From assembly GCF_015832195.1 (NCBI RefSeq), contig NC_052020.1, positions 6,206,254-6,270,253 of the forward strand: a DNA stretch of 64,000 bases. Reading direction: 5' to 3'. Shown here piece after piece: positions 36,801 to 49,345 of this stretch (its first letter is position 1; every line of letters starts with the position of its first letter). This DNA is from Motacilla alba alba (Eukaryota; Chordata; Aves; Passeriformes; Motacillidae). The translations under genes and the position numbers were made by a program. The notes beneath the pieces were generated by a model. It saw nothing but the letters and a program-made list of their open reading frames with translations, had not been told where the DNA came from and ran no database searches.

Positions 36801-39800
36801 ACAAAAAGCAGATTTGTTTTGGCAAAGTGCACAGCTAAAGAGATTCCCTGTCTTTCCCCGCGTCCCTATTGTCACTCACACATTCTCAACACACTAGGGA
36901 AACCAACTGAACCAACTTTTTCTTGGAGAATTTGTTTCAAGTTTCTCCAGTTAAAGTTTACCGTCCATCCCCAAGTACCTGCACATATTTTGGCTTCTCT
37001 GTGTGGCTCACCCTCATTTTCCTGCTGTTGTTCTTCCATGTATTCACTTCAGGCAGAATGCTGTAGAGCTGACATGGGGACGGTGAGCTGCAGGACTTCA
37101 GGGTGCTGCTGGGAGCAAAGAGCATGCCTGGGGAATCTTATGACTAATTTCAACCTGTCCTGACCTAGCTCAGCTGACAGCAATAAAAGGAAGTAAAAAA
37201 AAAAAAAAAAAAATCATTAAAATAGATGAAAACCCTAGACAGCAGTTCTGCGTTGTAATTGCACAGCAGATTAATGGGTTCTCTGTGGTAATTCCAAGAT
37301 CAGCTTTAGAGCCCTGTATGGCTTGTGGGAGAGGGCTGGGAAAGTGCCCTTGAGAGATTCACAACTCTTGATGGTGAGTTCCTGCATCCTAAACATCTAC
37401 CTGGGCACAGGCTAACCAAAAACTCAGGAAAAATGATGAGGGAAAGTTTTGATTCAGGAGACAGAAAAAAAAATCAGGTGGAAGAAACTGTTATTTTAGA
37501 CCTGACTAATGAAGCGTTTGGGAATATAAATGTGTGAAGGTGTTTTGAATGAGATCATGAGAGACAGCGCCAATGATTCTGCAGAAAATAAGAAGTGAGA
37601 AAAGCTGAACAGGAGCAAGACAGCTCTAGGTCAAACTCACAGGTGCATCAGATGAAGCGCAATGCCGACAAACACGGGGAAAAAACATCGCCGTGTAATG
37701 CCAGAATTGGGGGTTGCACTGTGAAATGGGTTTGTGGGAAGACACAAATAGCAATAAGAAACATAAAAAACTAGACATAGACAAATACAAATCCAGGATT
37801 TCTCCAATGAGACAAATTGGAAATGCAAAACTCCCCAAACACGTTCAATACCTGTTTTGTTTAATCTTCGAAGAAGACTAAGAGACCAGATATTGAGCAC
37901 AGTTGGTGATAAGAGAAAACAAAATAAGGAAAAGAGTTTAAAATCAGCAAAATCCCACCACCACAGAAAATTCCAACATACACAATGATAAGGGTACCTT
38001 GCTGGAGAATTGATCTAGCTGTTCTATTCCCCTTGATCCTGCAGTTGGAAAAATACACAGAAGAGAAAGTAACAGAGGAAAAGCCACATGGCAAGGGCCT
38101 GGTGAATGCTCAGGTGCAGGGCTTTGATCCACTACCAACTCCACAGCAGAATTGTCACTCAGGTTTTTTACTCACTGCTACTTGTGATGAGTTTTACAGG
38201 TAACCAGCTGTAATCCAGGCTTCTTTCTTCTACAGATTTATACATTTTCACATCCTTTTGTTGCCATACTGCTCTATCATATCCTACCCCTTGACCAGTC
38301 AAGCGTGTCTTACACTCATTTGGTTTGCAATTCTCTCCTGGTTTGCATGAAGGATGGTCCTTCACTTTGTATGGGGCAAAGAGAAACAGTACTCACAGAG
38401 ACTTATATTTAGAGAAAAAGTGCTGAAGTTACCACTTTTGAGCTTCCCCATCTCAGAGGTTCTCTGAGAAATTTGCGTAGCTCATTGATAGAGCCTCTCC
38501 CCAGTGCTGCGAGCTCTCATTACAGGGATAGAAAAAAAAAAATGAATCATAAATCAAGTGTTGAGCATTCACAGTCGTGTGCTTGCTCCTCCTCCTCCTT
38601 GGAAGCACAGCCTCACCTAATTACAAGGCCCTCAGCACTCCCAGCTGTGTGGTACAACGTGACACGGTGCAGCATCCTTTCAGGAGCAAGATGAGAAACA
38701 CAGGCCTCTGACACTGGGAGCTCTGGGGCAGGGTATTTTCCAGAATTCCTATGCTGATAATACAGAAGGTTACATAAATAGACAGAGAGATGAAGGTAGA
38801 TGAGAAAAGATGTGACAGAGATTGACAAACACATTTTGGGGTACAAGTCTTACAGCACAGTCAGCAGAAAGCCCAAGGCAAAGTGGTATTTTATTAAAGT
38901 AAATCACATAGCATGGAGAAAGGCTAAGCAGGGTTATCAAACCTTCTCTTTTCATCAGAAATGAAAAAAAAAAGACTGCTGCTTACAATTTAAAGAAAGG
39001 TCTGACTATTATGAACCTTAGCCTTGGAATTCTCACTAAAACTGCTGCTTTTACAAAAGGTCTTCTCTCTCCCACTGGCAAACAACAAAGCATTGGACTG
39101 TTCAAAAGTCCTCAACTAAAAGCAAAGTAACAGATTCAAAACCACAAGTATGTCAAAGAGCTAGAAATCAAAAAGCTGCAGTATAATTTGGCTGAGTGTA
39201 TGAGTTTCTTTTTTTTTTTTACTACAATCAAAGCTCTTCAGGTCTGTGCTCTTTGTGATTTACCAATAAACGGGTGATTTTTGTTTGCTGTTGCTCAATC
39301 TTAATTCGAGGGAAGTAAAGGATCTACTTTACCTGCCATAATGTAAACTTATTATGGAATTGGCTATTCTCTCTGTAATTTATCATGGGAGAGCACAGGG
39401 TCCCTGCAGCAGAAAGCCTTCCAGTGGCTCACAGCTGCTGGGTGTAAGCACTTAGCTTAACATCACGGAACATCATTGTTTTCAACCACCAGCCTGCTGA
39501 TCTTTCCAGGCAACAGGATGCTGGCAAGGCCTCCGCACTCAGAACATCTGGAGCACTCCAGGAATCTTAGGTGTTGCCAGCCTTCTTTTAATCTTCTCCT
39601 CATACCTTTTGGGAAAGAGTTTAAAGCTCACAATAACTATGTGCATGCAGCTAGTCTTGATATAAAGCATTTCCTGAAATCTCTTAGTAAAACAAATAAA
39701 AAACAACAGTTTTCATTCAATTCTGATAAGATCTCATTCAGTCTGAAAACTCAAGATCTTAAAACTGATTCTTAAAATTCAAGACCTGAAAACTGATTTT

Positions 39801-42800
39801 TCCATTATTGATGTTGTATTAGCAAACTGTGTTTATAGATTCATTCTAATCCGTGTTTTCTGCTCCCAATCTGCTTTGACAACATCAACCTTCCAACCTA
39901 AATTCTGCCATTTACAGGTAGGATCTTGCATTTAAGTCACAGTGATTCCTTTGTAAAATTGATAAACTTCGTTTTTTTCAAGAGAGAATACATTTTATAA
40001 ATATCTTTCATCATCAAAGGGATAAATATTTTAAAAATTCTACCATTCAAATTGTTGAAGAAACACACTTTGGCAGCTGCCTAGAAACGTCCCTTCCTGA
40101 GAAGCATTGGAGTGCAGCAGTGAAAATGTGCTTGGACTGAGTTTAATCTATCTGAAGAATCATGTGTACAGCTTTTTTGATAGTCCCATGGTGAGGAAGG
40201 TTTCACCCCACACATCCATGCTGGCTGATTTGGATGGGAGCCAGCCTTTCCAAGAGATCTGCTGCCAGGAGAGATCATAGCAGGTTGACACATTTTTCAA
40301 GAGAGCGCAGCACACAAAGTACTCCCTGTGCTTCTCCTAGAGAGAGGTTCTCCTTGGAAAAATCTAGCCAAAGGGAAGGCTGGGGGTGGGTGGGGAGCTT
40401 GAGCCTTTCTCCTTACACCCTGAAAATGCAATTCAATTGCACAGGAAAAGCTACACATAAACACTGCTAGTGCTATTAGCGAACAGGACAGCTTTCTGTA
40501 GAATAATAGCCATCTCTGAGAGTGAAAATGTGTGTATCTATACTGAGTTGCTCATGTAAATGCATTATTTCAACAGGCTTTCAATCAAAATTTGAGTTAT
40601 GATTTCTCCTGCTCAGGTATAAACTCGATTTATCACCAAAGTAAACACAGTTTACAGTCATGTATCTCCAGGCTAGAGGTGTCAAGCACCTCAAGCAGAA
40701 AGTCTGAAGTCCAGGAAACAGAATTAAGAACTAAATTCAGTAATCCAGACACAACTGCCTGAAGGCTGGGAAGAAGAGCAGGAGGACTAAATAGTACTAA
40801 GGATCACCACAGGAAGGCCTGTAAACCTAGAATTGTTTTTGGATTAGACCTCTATTTTGGACAAAAATTACTTGACTGGCTGCCTAGAGAATCAGGCTGG
40901 TGTCACTTGGCTAGGTTTATTACTTGGAATAAAGCTCAGACTATGAACAGGGATCAGGAAAGCAGGGGCTAAAGCTCTAAGATGATGCTTGGTTCTAGCT
41001 ATGATAAATCAGAAAAAAAGCTCTCTTTATATGAGAATTTAATCTGGACTCATTGCTCTAGCTGGACATCTCACAGAGGATGATTTTCCAAAATGTAACT
41101 CAAATTCCTCAGTTTCAGCCTGAGTATGAGATGTATCTTCCATATGAGACAATTATGGTGTAAGCACAAGTTAATTATTTATTAATGATTTATAATTTAG
41201 ATGGGAAGTGCAAGTCACATGGCCAGGGATATATTAAGGGATGAGAGGGAAAAAAATCTTCAGGACTAGATCTTAAAAGAGTTTCTAGCATGGGAAGACA
41301 AATGGTCACAGCTGAAACTGTAGTCAGGGATGGCTCAAGAAAGGAGAAGTCATGAAGCTGAAATAGGCATTAAATCATAAAAGACAAGCAGGACCCACAG
41401 GTAAAACTATGTTAAAAATATGTAAGTAAGGTAGAAGCTACACCTGAAATATGACTTGTACCTGCCCCATTTTAGCTCTGTGGGTCTTAAAAAAATCCAG
41501 CAGGCACTTGAGCCTCTCCCAGCCCCTGCAGAATGGACTGTGCCTTCCTGTCCTGTCCACAGCACTCACTTCATCCCTACGAACCCTTCAAGACTCAGCC
41601 CTACTTTCAGGCTGGCAGATGCTCCTGAAATGAGAGTTGGAGGAAGCAGGGCTAAATGAGCTGTCACTCCAATTCAGGCAAGTACCAGCCAGCCCTACAA
41701 CTCCACTGGGAGGCAGCTTTCAGGAGAGCAGAGAAGCAGGAGTGAGAGAGTGCTGCAGGCTGAGAGCCTTCCAGGTGACCTGGGGACTGTGGACAGAGGT
41801 GTAGGCAAGCAAGCCCCACTGCCAGGCTGAAAGATGGAATTTAGGTTAAGGATAGAGCTTGGAAAAGGAGAGCATATGCAGCTGAGTGATAGAGCTTGAC
41901 ATGCTCGCACAGCTAAAATAAGAGCTTGAAGAAGCAGGAAGCAATGTCATGTCACTCCTTCTAAAGCTGGAATGAGACTCGTGGGTGCAGCTTGGGCTGT
42001 GGCTGCTCAGGTACAGAGAAACTCCAGAGGTGAAAACAGCCATGGATTGTCAAAGGTGGGAAAGGAAGACACAGGAATGAAACCACAGAGGAATTACTAC
42101 TCCTGCTACAGCAGGTACAGAGCCTCTGGCAATAATCCAGAGGAGAGGTTAGGCTGGTTTAAAGTTAGGAATGCAGAGCTGGGAAGCTGAAATTGATGGT
42201 GATGTTTTAAAACCTCACATGGAAAAAAATGAAGACTGCAGGGAGGAGAGGGGATTTATCTATCACTCTGTTTAAGACAGATAGCAATTTATGGCAGCAA
42301 AAAAGGCTGGGCTTAGAAATAAGAGCCCCCAGAAGGCTGCTATTGCTCTTTGAGTGCTGAGCACAGCCAATTCAGTTTGCATTTGTCCAACAGCATAGGC
42401 TCTGCCTTCTCAAAAATCAAGTGCAATGGGAAAGGTCTAAAGGCCTGACAGAATATCTGCCACTGAAGACTAAACTTTAGACTCAAGTAATGGTCCACAC
42501 AAATATCACACAAAATCAGTGCTTCCTAAAAGAGCAAGTAATCACCAGCAGCCTCCAATAAAGTACTCTTCTTTTTTACCAGCTAACAGAGGTCTTCATA
42601 CATCATAAGTAGTGCAGATGGTGGAAAATCACTGGCTTCAGGTTTCAAGAGCTACCTCTCTGGAATTTTTAAGCATCTCTTGAAAGGCAGACCTCGTGAG
42701 GTTGAAGTAGTTACAGTCTTGGACTAAGAAGAAAGAAGGGAACTGCTTGCCTTGGAAAGGAAAACAGAAAATACAACAGCTTTGAACCATTTTCATTTTA

Positions 42801-45800
42801 GGCAGGGGCCACTGTTAAAGGATGTCTGGCATTAGGATCTGCAGGTGGTTACACTAGAGTCGCCTGTAATCTTAGGATTCTGTGAACTCATGAGGATGAT
42901 TGATGCATGCTTTTGTTCAGTTAGAGACTGAAGAGTAAGTTAGCTTCAATTTGGCTAAAATTAGGTTAGTCATGGTCGCCTCTCTCATGATTTAGTAAGG
43001 TTAACAGTAAGCAAACACACAGTAATAGCCAGCTGTTCTCTGAAAATGCTGACAATTTTGTGCTTTGCAATGAGAAAGAAAAAATCATGGCATTTGTTGC
43101 ACCTTTCATTTCAGAAAGAAAATTTCTATGATTATTCATGGGGAAAAAGAAAGAATTACAGAATTTCCTTTAAAAAAAGGCTGTCAGAACCCTTTATTAT
43201 TAATTTCTACATACAGAAGCAGACACACAATGATGACAATCCCATCCTGAAGTTTCATTCATTAATCTGACATCACATGAGGATATTACACTATTAGCAT
43301 GTTTTAGTTCTTTCTCTTGGCATTTTCAGTTCTTCTGATGGTCCACTCAAACTCTCTTCCCCCAAGCCCCTAAGTAGCAGTGTTATCATTGGTTTATAAT
43401 CCAGTCTGCTGCACTGTAGTTAAAAACATCTCACTGTTTTTAATTTCATAACAGTTTCTTTCATGGTTCCAATGCTCTAAGACTCAGAGAGCCTCCTCTG
43501 TGTTTCTCTGTGTCACCCTGCATACTCTCTGTTCTTACTGGTTTTCTTCAGAGTTGATGCTCAGCATCTCTCAGAACATAATCTTATTTTATAGGCATAG
43601 GCTCTAACAGCTCCTTAGGGTTTGTCTGGTTATTGCTGTTTGCCTGGGATGAGCACACAGGGCTCCCAAAGTCACTGATGGCACCACGGGCTCTGTCCTG
43701 CAGCAGCTGCAATCAGCAGGAGTGATGACAATGACCAGAGGAGAAGCAGCTTGTCACCCCCTTCACCCCACGACACAGAACATCTGCTGACTCTGCTGGA
43801 CTGTACATCAATGGGAATTAGCCCTCCAGCAGCTCCTGGAAGGAGGCTACAGGACTTAACAATTTAACCATACCTCCAATTATCTTTGCTGTGTCCAAAG
43901 TGGAGCTGTGTTGCCCCAGATAGCCCAGCCTCTCTTGACTTCAGGTTGTTCTGAGTTTAGGAACTTCTCCCACCTTTGCAAATACAGCCTCTCCTAAAAC
44001 AGCCAGAGTGCTATCTTTCCTAATCTCTCCTCATTAGGCTGTTGGCACCACTCTGGGAGATATCAGAGATGGCTTTGAGAGAATAAATGTTAAGGGCAGG
44101 ATGGTGCAGATTTGAGATGGGGAAGCACAATTTTGGTAACAAAAACTACACTGCATAATCTTGACATCAAGTATTCTTTCTGGTAAGTCTGCAACATCAT
44201 CTGGCAGGGAGAACAGAAGTACATTATTCCAAGAAAGTGAGATACAGTGCCACTGTTCTGCTCACAACAGCACTATAAGGAAACTATTTTATGGCTGTCC
44301 ATAGTCAAATATAAAATACACGAGTAGAACCTGGAAATCTTACCCAGTGCAATCAATGAAAAACAAAATACTGAAAACCACCCGTTTCCTACAGCCATTT
44401 AAAGATATTATGAGCAAGACAAAGAGTACTAGAAACTATAAAAGTAGGGCATAAAAAGATATTTGAAATTGTTTCATTTGCAACCCTGCACCCTTTTATT
44501 TTTTTTTCCTAGGGTAACATATGTTATCATACTCCAGGGCTTCAGTTTAAAACAAAGAAGCAAAAACTGAAAACTGCACAATGTTTATTTTGTTGCCTTA
44601 GCTCTACAAGGCACACCAGAAAGCCAAAAACTCCACAAGGAAATTATAGTGTAAGATAACATGGAGAGCTGAGAGGAACAGCAAGCACGATGTAGGCTGA
44701 AATGAATCCTCGCTTGTATTTGCTAGAGTAAAGTAAGGTGTATTGAGAGAGGCCTTGCTGCTATGTTTTCTTTCTTCCCCTGACAAAAATAATGAAGGTG
44801 ATCTTCTTCACACTTATGGAATTATAAAGAATTGGTCTGGCTGGTGTCTTAGAATATTTAATCCCTTTACATCAGCAAAGGGATTCGCTTGCAGAGAAAG
44901 CATGCAGCAGAGTGAATGCTGTAATCTTATTCTTTAAAAACATGGTTAGCACAGAAATTGTCCATTTTACTCAGGAGGATGCAATTACATTTCGGCTTTC
45001 ACGTAAAGCTGCTTCATGAAATTGAAAGCTGCACATGAACAGAAACAGAACAGCAGGGAAAAAACAAAGACTGTGGCTGGCTATGGATCATTTCTCCTTT
45101 TCCACATGGTTTGAGGGAAAAATAGCTGGCTGCACTGGGTGAAGGCAATCTGCCATAAGCAGGCTGGTACCAGTCTGCTGACCTAATGGCAACAAGGAGT
45201 CTGGACTGAAGTGCTCGGACTCCTGGGAAAAGCAGGTAATCCAACCCCTCATGTCTGTGAGTAAAGACTTTATGAGCTGCACAAGAGAAAAAATAAACAA
45301 CCACGGGAACAAAAAAAACAACCACAGCAAAAAAAAAAAAAACCCAACAAAACAACAAAAGATACAGAGAAATTGGAAGACATCTGAGGTCTCAAGGGAG
45401 AAAGAAGAATCTTGTTAGCCAACCCTAATCCAGATGCTGGGACTAAAATAGAGAAGTCCCACTCAGCGCTTGCTCTGCCAAAGCCTTCGAGAGACAGCAA
45501 CACAAACTGCCAGGAAGGCTTTAACTGAACAGGTTCCTGTAAGGAAATGCTGGTGTCTTCATTTGGTTCAGGAATGCTAATGAGAAAAATAAACTTTCTG
45601 AGAGAGTCAAGGAGAATTTAAAAGGTGAGTCGCTGTTCCTTCCTCCCAGCTGGATATGGCAATGGGAGGAAACTCATACAGAAGGAGGTATCAGGCATTT
45701 GCTTCAGGGTGCTCTCTTTCCAAGATGACAGTCTTTGGTTCAATGAAGACAGTTCCACTTTTATCAGCAAAACCAAAAAGCCCCAAAACACTCTGAAAAA

Positions 45801-48800
45801 AGCAAGTTTTCTGGCCATGCTAGAACAGGAGCTATCATGAAAGTCCTCCAAATTTCAAATAATCGGAAAAATACTTCTCATACATCTCTGCGTGCATGAT
45901 AATGAACAAAAGGAAAGTCTAAATTCAGATACAAACTGTAAATGTAACTTTCAGGTCAGAAACTCTCAGCTTAAGAAATTACACTCTGATAATGTAAGGC
46001 TACAGTAAGTTAATTAAAATTTATTAATCAATGTTGGTTTCAATGTGAAAAGCAGAAAATCCACTCAGAAGAGACTGTTTCTACATTCCCACGAATATGG
46101 CTTATGTTGTGAGAAATGAGTGTAAATCTTGACTTGTTAATTATCAAGGTCTTTACTGTGTAGTTTTAGATACTTTGATCAAAGGTTAAAATCTCCTGTG
46201 AGAGACAGATGAGCATTTGGAAAAACACGGTGATCATATTTAATTATAATTTCTCCTTGTTTTCTGAGTATAAAGTTGTTGGACAGAACAAAAAGTTCAA
46301 AGATCTTTTTGATGGATATCTTAAAAATGTCTAGTTGCTATCAATAATGAGATTAAATTTCTGTACGCTTGATATTTGGCATGTCTGCCAAGGAAGAGCA
46401 AAGATATTACCAATAACGTCTTTGTTATGTGATGTAGAGAAATTTAAGTCACCACTGACAGTTCAGTAAAGAGAATTACCAATAAAAAATCATATCACAT
46501 ATTCCTTAGTTTGCTCACATCTGCACTTTGATAAAGTATACACTGAGAAGTAGACATACCTGTCTGGTTTAATCATTTTCCATTTTTGGAGTAAAGGTGA
46601 AAAAAGAGAAAGTGTGAAAAGTTAAGTCCACTGTGTGATTCAAAGAAAGAACTGTAAAGGTTTCATCTTCTAATCCCTTGGTTCTATGCAACACCGCAGT
46701 GCTGAAGTGAGCCCACAATTTACAGCGGGAACTTAGGATGTAGAGAACAAGATGAGATCCACCTTGAACTAAAATCCCCAGACCCCGCACAGAGAAACAA
46801 ATCCCAGAACTGACTGCTACCACGCACTGAAATACCCCAAACACAGGCACCCCCACAGATCCCTTTGCTTTTACCCAACTTTGGGAGTAAAGGCTGTTTT
46901 ACAGTGTGGAAAAAGTCACCACTTTCTTCACAAGGAATTTGGTGGGAGCTGCACTGGATATTGAATGACCCGAGATAGGCTGCATTTGGGAAAATTAGGA
47001 CAACCTTTTATGTTTTTTCTGAACTTAATACACATTCAACAGCAAGGCACGCTTATTCACTCAAGAAAAATATTTTAAATCAAAAGAAAGTTTTGCTAAA
47101 CTAAACCACTTTTAAGACATCAATGTAAAATGCTTTTGCACGATTTTCATTTGAGACAAAAATGCATTCTCACTTCAATTCTTTTCTTTTTTGGTTAGAT
47201 CCCCTTCTATTGAATAGAAAACTGCATTTACTTTCCCTATATGTTGTGTTGATTATATTTTGCCCCATTTTTCCATGTAATCACACTCAATTTCTATTTG
47301 AAGAAGCCAGAAAACCTGGCTACAAAACCAACAATTTTTCCACAGTCATAACATCATTCTCTTTTAGAAAAGCTTATGAAACCTATTTCTTTTAGCTTTT
47401 TCTCACAGGAAATGCTTACAAATCATTGTTTTGTAAGATTATTTTTCTTTCTTTTCTTCTGGAGACTCTTCAACTCGTCTGTATCTGAAATTGCAGTATC
47501 CAAAACTTTTGTTAGATGAAGCATCGGCAATTTCAAATCAGAACAATTACGTTCTTTGTCTTTCATGCAATATTCCTCACCATAAACTGCAGAGTCACAT
47601 TTGTCTCTTTTTGCAATGGCTTCACATTGTCAACTCACTCTGTTTGCTTCTCCCCAGAAGCCTAAGTTTGTGTTCCAAACCCTGTTCCAGCCAGCACAAG
47701 TCCAGAGTGGATTATGCATTCTTCACCTTTTATTTTCAAGTATGGGGGAAAGAGGCCACTGGCTTTCACACAAAATCCATGGAGTCAGGCACACACCTCA
47801 GCAAAATTCAAACTAGCTCTGTTACTGACCAAGGGGACTGCTGGCATCAACCCACTCCCAGCAGCTCTGCAGAGACAGCCCTAGGGAATACTGGGACCAG
47901 CACCCCACTTTACATTTCCCCTCTTTCCTCCAGACTCCAAGGTGGGCTCCACCAGCCACCTGGAATACTGTTCAGAATCCTCTCCCAAAGGCAGGCACTG
48001 TTCCAAAATCAAAATCCATAATAGCCAAAACAGCAGGATTTCAGTAAAACAGCACCTCACAAAGATCACATTGGAAAAGGTGAGGCCAGGAGTAATTTCA
48101 TCACAGAAAACATTTTTTCCCACAGGTTCTGGCTCAGAGAACAACTTATAGATGAGGCCTGTGCCCTCTGCCTTGCTAAAGCAACCTTAACTCTTCTGGC
48201 TGCAGAGATATTCCTGGGTTGAAAAGAGCTGAAAATCTCAGCGCCTAAAGAAGAATGAGCTCTGAAAGCTAGCAGCAGCTGACATAGGCTGGAGAACATT
48301 TCTGTGACAGCTTCAATATTTAGCCAGAAAAGTATGGAACATTAATCTCAATTTCCTATGTAGTGTTTTGGTGTGGACTTTAGTTCCTGGAGTAATTAAT
48401 GGCAAGAGAAGCCCTTCTCACATGGTGAACTAGGTGCTTACCTAGTTTCTTAGCAAGCAATTAATGTATTCCAGAAAGTAATCGTTTGTGAGAATTTATT
48501 TTTAACATAAGTTCTGCTGTAACATGAAAGTTCAACTGCTACCGATTGTCAGTTTTCCCTAGATTTAGGCAACAATGTATTTTGGGAGTATGACTCAGGA
48601 AAACATTCACATGACCAAGTAAAGCAGGTGGCCAGGACCGACCACACAGCATCAGCTTCATCAGAACATCCTCAGAGAAGGAAAAATAGCTCCTAGCTGT
48701 TTGGGGAGGTGATCACAGGGTGGGAAAAAAACTATTCTAAGGGATAGGTTATAATTATTACAACAAATAAAGCAGTCTTGCAATGTCCTTTGCCTCAGCA

Positions 48801-49177
48801 TCACAAAGAGATACATTTCTAAAAAACACGATTCTGCTGATGGAAGTGTTTATATTGTGTTGGAAAAACTCATTTACACAAGGGACTCAGTCACAAGTTT
48901 AAATTATGCCTCTGCCAAAGAAACAGCTTACCTGCTTCTCCCTCAAAAGTATCTCACACAGCAGCACAGCTCATTTATTCCCCCAGTGTTTCAACTGCAA
49001 TAGGGCAGAGGAGCTGTTTGCTAGTCTGTTGGGAAGGGAGATGCCCAAGATCCCATACAACTCTCCCTGTCCTGTGCTGATTGATGCCCGGCTCTGGGTG
49101 CTGTGGCTGCACAAGAACAGGAGGCTGGCACACATGGCACCGAGGTACCACCAGTTACAGTGTGGCCAAAGCACCCT
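33871..49177. other. 15-kb non-coding stretch
   Basis: No gene could be supported. It contains a 19-A homopolymer at 37195-37213, an A-rich patch at about 45309-45360 and scattered short frames on both strands. The only coding-like patch is a minus-strand frame at 38168-38392, discussed as a weak observation. The 176-codon frame at 47491-48021 lacks any recognisable feature. Confidence 0.5.
37195..37213. repeat. A19 homopolymer
   Basis: Nineteen consecutive A on the plus strand. No LINE or retropseudogene body is recognisable immediately upstream. Confidence 0.85.
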
Positions 49178-49345
49178 GTTCCCCTGGGATTCCTTCCTCT
49201 CCTCCTTCACCTGGATAAGAGGGACTTGTTATTGTTCCCCTGGGATTCCTTCCTCTCCTCCTTCACCTGGATAAGAGGGACTTGTTATTGTTCCCCTGGG
49301 ATTCCTTCCTCTCCTCCTTCACCTGGATAAGAGGGATTTGTTATT
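49178..49345. repeat. three tandem copies of a 56-bp unit
   Basis: Units at 49178-49233, 49234-49289 and 49290-49345 each begin GTTCCCCTGGGATTCC. Units 1 and 2 are identical. Unit 3 differs by one C-to-T change (GGGACTTG to GGGATTTG). The 56-bp period is not a multiple of three, so the frame through it is not a protein repeat. Near-identity indicates a young minisatellite duplication. Confidence 0.97.

Noticed and set aside
45014..45358. Minus-strand frame starting with a hydrophobic Phe/Val-rich stretch like a signal or membrane segment
   Set aside because: The hydrophobic stretch is the translation of an A-rich low-complexity tract (plus strand about 45309-45358), and nothing downstream resembles a protein family.
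47491..48021. 176-codon plus-strand open frame
   Set aside because: No domain, no splice context, and overlapping frames of similar quality on both strands.
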